From: Metallyticus violacea
Taxonomy: Eukaryota > Arthropoda > Insecta > Mantodea > Metallyticidae
Direction: 5' to 3'
NCBI GenBank assembly: GCA_030762175.1
Contig: CM060842.1
Location: forward strand, 64,318,001 to 64,382,000
Length of the DNA stretch: 64,000 bases
The notes beneath the pieces were generated by a model. That model made no database searches. It saw only the letters and a program-made list of their open reading frames with translations, and was not told the origin of the DNA. Of this stretch, positions 58,066 through 64,000 are shown piece after piece. Positions within the stretch are counted from its first letter, which is position 1; each line of letters begins with the position of its first letter. The translations under genes and the position numbers were made by a program.

Positions 58066-58829
58066 CTGATGACTTTCTCTGAGTTGAGCACGTAATGTCG
58101 TTCCATAAAGTCCTACAAAACGGTTCATATAACTTAATGCTTTTCATTTATTAAACAAGCTATCTGAGATGTACTTTTTCCCAAAATCATATTAAATTGA
58201 GAGAACAAATACTGTGATATGCGTTCTCACTTTCCTATCCCCAGCTAATTTGCAGAAATATATTAGAATAGCATCAAATGACTGACATCATTAATATTTC
58301 TAGATATTACTAACCAAAGGCATTAAAAAGGTTACTGGTAACATTCCCAGCAAAAATGAAAAAAATTTCAAGCTGAATACTAAAATTAAGACAAATTAAA
58401 TGGATTCCTATATAATGGTTTAACGACAAGCACGTTTAGAATAATTAAAATGAAATAAATGGTGATACTTTACAAAACGCACAATATTTCGACAATGTTG
58501 CAACCTTTATAGTTGGGAGCATTTAGCTGTGTAGAGGTGAAACAAACAGCAGTCCCCCTCCTCAGAAGGCAAAACCGGCAAGAGGTGACGTACTGAATCA
58601 GGGAAAATATACATACTTTAAAAATTTGCTTATTATATAATTTAAATACACCGTAACCGTAAATCAGACAAAGCCCAAAACATAACTACACATGGTCCCC
58701 CTAAAATGGAAACAATATGACAAAATAAGCTCAAAGGGTGCAAGGGTACAAGGGTACAAGTTTCTATCAGGTTAGATAGACGATAGAAATAAAATGCAGG
58801 CGTAATATTTCAGCGTATTCTTCCTTTAC

Positions 58830-59200
58830 TAAAATTCATTTCTCATATATCTGGGTTAGCTTTTTAAAATACATGGAAAAAGAAATAATATAAGTTAACA
58901 AATAATGTTTGCAAAATGGAAATTGCGTCCTTCGACGCATTATCGTCCTGAATCTCCGTCCATGAAAGTCAAATTTCAGATTCGAAAAAGATAATCGCTG
59001 GGAGTAAGATCTGGACTGTACGGTGGATGACCCAGCTCTTGAAAGCCTTTCTTGGCAACAGCAGTCTGGTGCGTTGTTTTGCAGGAGAGGAACTCTTAGA
59101 CTCAGCATTCCATATCTTCTTTCCTTGGTGGCAATGTTCAAATGATGCGGTAGTTCACATAGTACTTCCAACGTTTCGTTATCTTTGAGAAAAAACTTTC
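58830..59200 (-). pseudogene. Mariner transposase fragment
   Basis: Minus-strand frames show HLNIATKERRYGMLS, LLQNNAPD (decayed H-D-N-A-P-x-H), then ELGHPPYS-type sequence and SFSNLKFDFHGRRFR, the usual third-acid and L-K-x-x-x-x-G-R-R-F block. Only the catalytic C-terminal part is visible. Confidence 0.5.
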
Positions 59201-59215
59201 ATAAGGCTGCCATTC

Positions 59216-59250
59216 AACTTTAAAGACCACCTTAAGTGGTCTTTGAAGTT
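59216..59250. repeat. 15-bp inverted repeat, one mismatch, 5-nt loop
   Basis: AACTTTAAAGACCAC, loop CTTAA, GTGGTCTTTGAAGTT. It sits at the edge of the mariner fragment, so it may be a decayed terminus or a chance hairpin. Confidence 0.8.
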
Positions 59251-61530
59251 AAAGTGATTACATTTTCAAACAACAGTTTACAAAATCCAATGACAATTGA
59301 CATATTTGAAAAGGGTGACATTTGCGTACCAGTAAAATTTGCTTTTATAAAAGGCAGCCGTCATATGCATGCAAATTCATAGAAGATTGTGGGAAAATAT
59401 TGTGGACCATGTGACTTAGCATGAGGCACAATCAAAAACCGATGTCGTGCATTCTTTGGAAACGTTATCGATAGCCTTTCTGATCATGGGATAAGCAGAG
59501 TAAACTGTGACTCTTAAAGCACTCGTGTCAGAAAGAGTGATCCCCAGGGCGCCGCAAGGCCCATTTACCTGCCTTCAACTTGACAGCAGATAGGGGATTC
59601 AGCTCTATAGAGAAACTGGCTATCACTTAGTTTGTGACTTTAATGTCGAAGCGTCCAAGGAATTATTTCCCGGGTTCGTATGCCAGAATACTCACCTCAT
59701 AACGACGAATCAACGTAAAAGCTCAAAATGCAAAGGGGATAAATGAGGAGTATCCAGCGAAGCCGATAGACGCCAGATCTTCGTCTAAATTAAGTTAATT
59801 AATTTGAAGAATAAAAGGGGAGAGGAAATTGGAAAATTTTAGGTTAAAAGAAGTTAAAACTGGAGAATGGTTCTTATTCATAGCAAACCAGTGTCCTTAG
59901 TCACCTAACCTGTCGAGGCGTCTTTGCGACCACAAGATAGTGGTACTGGTATGCCGTAAGCTACGGAAACTATATGAATATTTAATTAAGCATGCGCTGG
60001 CCTTCATAAGCTTGTATCGAATTTGATAAAGGCACTGAAATCTGTGGTCCTCAAGCTGGTCTGCAGCAATGCACCTTGGAAAGCCCTACCACATACTGGG
60101 TTGAAACTTTGTTTTAAAGACCTTGATCATTTCTGTGAACAATAAAGAAGAACTGATCTAAGAGTTATGCATATATGTCAAGTGATATATATAATAAAAG
60201 GACATTACATTGAAAATTTGTCTCTTTTAGATGTGTTTGTTTTTGCAAAACTCCTAGGTTATTTTTCTTTGGTCTTTGTTAGCAGGACAGTTGTGTTTTA
60301 CAACAGTTATACACTGTGGTGACGGTTTCCCAGAGAAGCGTGCAATATTCGGGAGCACTTGCGTTATCTTTCCGGTCCACTGCCTGATGAATGGTCGATG
60401 AAACGGAAGATAATGGAGTATAACAGCATGTCGTTTGCAGGACAGTTTTCATGATAAAGGTAAGATACAGCTCAATTTAATACAGCATCCGATAAAATAG
60501 AATGCAAGCTATATTTTGAATGCTGCTTTTTTGATTGTATATTGCGCACTTTGAATAGATTAGCGTTCGTGGGATTGCTCAAGGTAGGGTTTCGCCAAAT
60601 GATCTGCAGCGTAAAAAGCGGCATATTTTCTCACTGCCTAATTCTCTACCCAAATAAATCGTAATGAACACACTTTTCATCGTTATGTTCTACTTCTATC
60701 ACCCCGTGACACAAAACTGAATCATTCGCAAGAGTCATTAAAAGCGTTTTATTTCAAAAGTATCATTCACCTGATTCTGAAAGACTGCTTTTAATGCATA
60801 TACAGCAAGAGTATTTTTAAAGTCTCCCAACTTAGATCAGCTGGCCAGTGCACCTATCGCCCTCCAATTGTTGAGATTCCCAAGGCTGCAAGCGCGGCCC
60901 CGTTCTCTCTTCCGGTCAGTCGCAAGCTGGATTTCGACAAAGTCTTCTGTTGTGTTGTGCAGCACAGAGTGAAATTTCATTAAATAGTGCAGTAGTGTTG
61001 TGCAATTGCGAAATTAGGTGCAAAACATTGTGTGGAAGAACGAGACTGGGTTTTAAGCTTACATTTCCTAGCAACCCAGTTCCAATACGGGGGGGGGGGG
61101 AATTACAGTTAGTACAGAAATTTAATAAACTGCTTCAGTGACTGACCGTAAAAAATCGCAATCTGTTCATCAATCCATGAAGGAATCACCTGATCCCAGA
61201 TCCCAGAATTATTTTCTCCTCGTTTCGGAGACCTTACGGTTTGTGGCTTTTGTCTTTGAGGGACATTGAAAAATAGAGTATATTCAACCAGCTCACACAC
61301 ATTGGAGGAACTTAAAACAAATATTCCGAAAGAAATAGATCAATTAGTGATGGGTAAAATACGTGTCTATTATAACTTTCTAATAAAATGTAGATTGCCT
61401 GTCGGGAAAACGGACAACTTTTTCAATACCTACTATAAGGAAGGTTTTTTTTTTTGTTTATTTATATTTTGCAATACTTACACCCTGATATCTTGTTTCT
61501 ACATCAGGACGTAATACTCCAGATTTCATT
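59251..61530. other. Non-coding DNA, with a moderately GC-rich patch near 60.85-60.96 kb
   Basis: GCAAGCGCGGCCCCGTTCTC and CTTCCGGTCAGTCGCAAG near 60890-60930 stand out from the AT background and precede a 63-codon frame of no known family. Nothing else recognised. Confidence 0.4.
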
Positions 61531-61859
61531 TATTTATTCCTCTTATATCTTTCAATACAATTTAAATTCTACAGATTTTAAAATCTACACTACTAATACT
61601 AAAACTAAAAAAAAATTAAAACTTCAATAAACAAAACCGGTACTGGAATCCAGCACTACGGCTATTTACTATGACTTATAATAACATCTACAATTGCAAC
61701 TGGTACCCAGTAGCAATGATTACATTTAAACTTTATTAATTTACAATTATTATCCAATTTAATATATACATCTTCATTTCTGCTAACGCTCGGTATCCGG
61801 ACTGCTCCCCACTGGAATTCCTGGAATCAGAACCTGGACATCAGTGGAGTTGCTGCCAA

Positions 61860-62059
61860 TCTCAAGCAGCATCTATACTGGACCATGGTATGTTGATAGT
61901 GTAGTTTCCTTCGCTTCTCTCCTTCTCTTGATCTCTGTCTACTTCTCTCAACTGCTTCATTTCCGCCTGAAAACTGCCATTACTCCTTTCTTCTGTCAGT
62001 TCTGCTCTCTTCTTCTTATTCAAATTGGGTGTTATCTTCTTTATCATCTTTTTCTTCAA
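61860..62059 (-). pseudogene. Frameshifted C-terminal extension of the R1-type LINE
   Basis: A charged minus-strand frame (KKKRAELTEERSNGSFQAEM, then QLREVDRDQEKERSEGN) lies directly downstream of the 62079-62708 frame and probably continues it after a frameshift. What follows (61530-61860) is AT-rich and likely 3' UTR. Confidence 0.4.
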
Positions 62060-62078
62060 CTAATTCTAGTTGTAAATA

Positions 62079-62708
62079 TCATTCTTGCCTTTCCCTGATT
62101 CTCTCGGATCTTCTAGGGGAATATACTGTTCCTAACCTTTGAGTTTTTTCTCTTGTTTGTTTTTTGCCGTTTTTATACTCTTCTGCCATTTTGCATGATA
62201 TTTTATTTGTTAGCTCGTTCAATGCCCTAAAATCATCTTCGTCTCTCATGATGTTCCAGATGCGTTTCCCAGCAAGTAGTCGTCTTTCCTCTGCTACAAA
62301 TGACTGGTATTTAGGGCATTCAAATGAGACATGTTCCGGTGTATCGATCATGTTACAGTCCGTGCATGTATTATTTGCTTGTAATTTAAATCTTTGCAAA
62401 TATGAGCAATATGGACCATGGCCTGTTACATAATGCACTAAACCCTTATTGGGATGAATATGCTTAAATTGCAATCTTTCCTTTATGGATAGAAATATTT
62501 CATGCACTCTTCTACCTTCTTTTATTTCATCCCATTCTCGTTGCCATATTTGTAATAAAGAATCTTTGATTTCTTTTTTATTCCTACCCTTTTTACCAAC
62601 AATGTCCATTATTTTTGAGTTATTTTGTTTTTTAAGCCAATAAGAGGCTGATCTTGATCGAACTAAATAATCAATTGGCCATATACCCAATATTACTAGT
62701 AGTCCCAT
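62079..62708 (-). pseudogene. LINE ORF2 C-terminal domain, R1-like, 5'-truncated
   Basis: The longest open frame in the window (209 codons). The start is not a true one: residues 1-30 (LGIWPIDYLVRSRSASYWL) fit the G-x-x-P-I-D-L segment that follows the reverse transcriptase. Next come IWQREWDEIKEGRR (about 54-67), VTGHGPYCSYLQRFKL (94-109) and a zinc knuckle C115-C118-H126-C131 within CTDCNMIDTPEHVSFECP. A basic tail follows. This order, without an RNase H domain, is that of the R1 clade. No stop interrupts it, so it is one of the younger LINE pieces, but the copy lacks endonuclease and RT. Confidence 0.75.
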
Positions 62709-62884
62709 TGTTGGAGAAGTGGAAAAAGGAAGGGGATACCAAATTCTGTTATTTTATATGTTGTATCTAAGTTTTAAAATGATGAAGGCTTGAGCACCGT
62801 GAGTCTACGCAAGAAAATGCCGGCGACTCGGGGAGTATAACTTCCGAATAGGCACTTTTAATTTGCTCTTACTATACAACAAAT

Positions 62885-63170
62885 CACCACGGGTGCCCGA
62901 GGTCGTTAAGGCACGGACTCGTGAGCGGGAGGTCTGGGGTTCGAATCGCTCCACGACTGTCATCCCTGACTGAGGTTTTTTCCCAGGTTTTCCTCAGTCC
63001 TCAAAATGGCAAATGCCGGGGAAATACCCTAAACTTAAGTCTGGAACGTTTCCTTCCTTAAAAAAAATCTTTCCCAATATATCATTTCATCTCATGTATC
63101 ATCAGTGTTGCCCGCATGTAACGCCTCCTAAAACGGACGTTAAACACCATTCAATCAATCAAAAAAACTG
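62885..63170 (+). mobile_element. SINE-B, near full length
   Basis: Head CACCACGGGTGCCCGAGGTC, B box GGGGTTCGAATCG, body as in the family, 3' end GGACGTTAAACACCATTCAA and ATCAATCAAAAAAA. A likely 7-bp target-site duplication TACAACA lies at 62875-62881 and 63171-63177. Confidence 0.9.
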
Positions 63171-63429
63171 TACAACATTTTCATTTAGATTCAAGCTAAT
63201 ATTGTATTGTTTGTTACGTGTATTATAGAAATATTTTACTAATTTTTTTTAAATATAAAGATTTTATTACTCCAGGTTATACTGATATACAAAAAGTTAG
63301 CAGGAAATTTATCAAAATAATTCCAGAGATGGTATAAAGGTCTTAGACTAGTAAATTAATATAGGGAATATAGAGGGGTCCCACACAAACTTTACGCCTC
63401 ACTCTGTCACTGTCATTCACGTAGAAGGT

Positions 63430-63481
63430 CCGCCTGTGGTGCCTCAGCAGTAAAATCGGACGTTAAACACTATTAAAAAAA
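63430..63481 (+). mobile_element. SINE-B 3' fragment
   Basis: CCGCCTGTGGTGCCTCAGCA, GTAAAATCGGACGTTAAACA, CTATT and an A run: the last 45 bp of the family only. Confidence 0.8.
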
Positions 63482-63539
63482 GTAGAAGGCATGTGTCACT
63501 ATATTATATTACTTCCTATGTATATATCGCATAGTTATA

Positions 63540-64000
63540 AGACTTGCCGGTTTATAACATGTGTTTAAAGCGCCCTTCGCCGACATCCAGGCATCGTGGG
63601 CTACAATGTTCTGATTAACACGTTGTTATTCTTGAGCAAAAATGTTTTTTATCTCATTTGTAATATTCTTTTTCAGTTAGTCTACCGTACGACGGTTGTT
63701 AGCACATACTTTTCCTTTCAGAGCTCCCCATAAATAAAAATCACAGGAAGGCCACAGGTTTTCGATAACAAGCTTATTTTAGGGAAACACTTCGCTAATA
63801 AGGGCCATACTCAGATTGGGTGTATGGGAGGTGGTACCATCTTGTTGAAACACGCCATTTTCTGATAATTGTGAATAGAACGAGTGAAAGATGTGCAGAT
63901 ATATTGTGCAGTTTATCGTCTCATTGAAAAAATGGAACTGATAATGCGCATTCCTGTCGCTGCACACCAAACGCCTATCTTCTCCGTGTGAAGAGGTTCT
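63540..64000 (-). pseudogene. Mariner-type transposase, cut by the window end
   Basis: Minus-strand frames starting at the edge read LHTEKIGVWCA, then IFHSFYSQLSENGVFQQDGT (second catalytic Asp in FQQD), then TSHTPNLSMALISEVF, then ENLWPSCDFYLWGALKGKV (third acid; a short in-frame loss precedes CDF) and NNRRTVD followed by a stop. It is the same group as 1247-2330 and 20565-20890. The N-terminal half lies beyond 64000. Confidence 0.78.

Noticed and set aside
1..64000. CRISPR arrays, bacterial operons, phage modules or LTR retrotransposons
   Set aside because: No short direct repeats with regular spacers, no gene packing or ribosome-binding pattern, and no long direct terminal repeats or gag-pol motifs were seen.

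Overview
The window reads as intronic or intergenic DNA from a large, AT-rich animal nuclear genome, most likely an arthropod and probably an insect. The reasons are: no bacterial-style gene packing; a sea of stop codons; long (AAT)n, (GAAA)n, (AT)n and homopolymer tracts; two abundant tRNA-derived SINE families; many dead Tc1/mariner-type transposons; and 3' fragments of several non-LTR retrotransposon (LINE) lineages. I cannot name the species. No CRISPR, rRNA or free-standing tRNA gene was seen.

The one piece of likely host gene is a small GC-rich exon on the minus strand at 37880-38019. It is bounded by a splice acceptor and a GT donor. It encodes a start methionine, a signal-peptide-like hydrophobic stretch and the first cysteines of a leucine-rich-repeat N-terminal cap (C-x3-C-x-C), and ends in phase 0. 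The rest of that gene was not found in the window, so the exon sits inside very long introns or next to a far-away partner.

Layout: 1-6 kb holds three dead mariner-type elements: one with ~60-bp terminal inverted repeats (965-3250), a minus-strand remnant (3840-4490) and a TA-flanked 1.37-kb copy (4615-5983). 6.1-6.8 kb is a decayed tandem array with a ~140-bp unit. 7-13 kb is AT-rich filler with microsatellites and one LINE tail. 13.3-14.8 kb is a LINE with recognisable reverse transcriptase, split by SINE-A with a 9-bp target-site duplication. 15.9-16.4 kb is another LINE tail. 20.2-21.1 kb is an internally deleted mariner. 22-28 kb is dense in SINE-A copies and LINE fragments. 29-33.5 kb contains a mariner (31528-32801) nested in an older IS630/Tc1-type transposon. 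34-44 kb holds SINE-B copies, the host exon and a SETMAR-type mariner relic. 44-50 kb is mostly AT-rich, with a dispersed repeat also present at 38.6 kb. 50-51 kb has a deleted mariner and a 180-bp MITE that has relatives at 30.7 and 33.8 kb. 56-57 kb is a LINE split by SINE-B. 58.8-59.2 kb is a mariner relic. 61.9-62.7 kb is an R1-type LINE C-terminus (209 codons, the longest ORF). 62.9-64 kb has SINE-B and a mariner running off the window.

No transposase or reverse transcriptase here looks intact. The window is a record of successive waves of insertion: LINEs and IS630-type elements first, then mariners and SINEs into them. Every family assignment comes from reading motifs by eye and remembered family features, not from a search.
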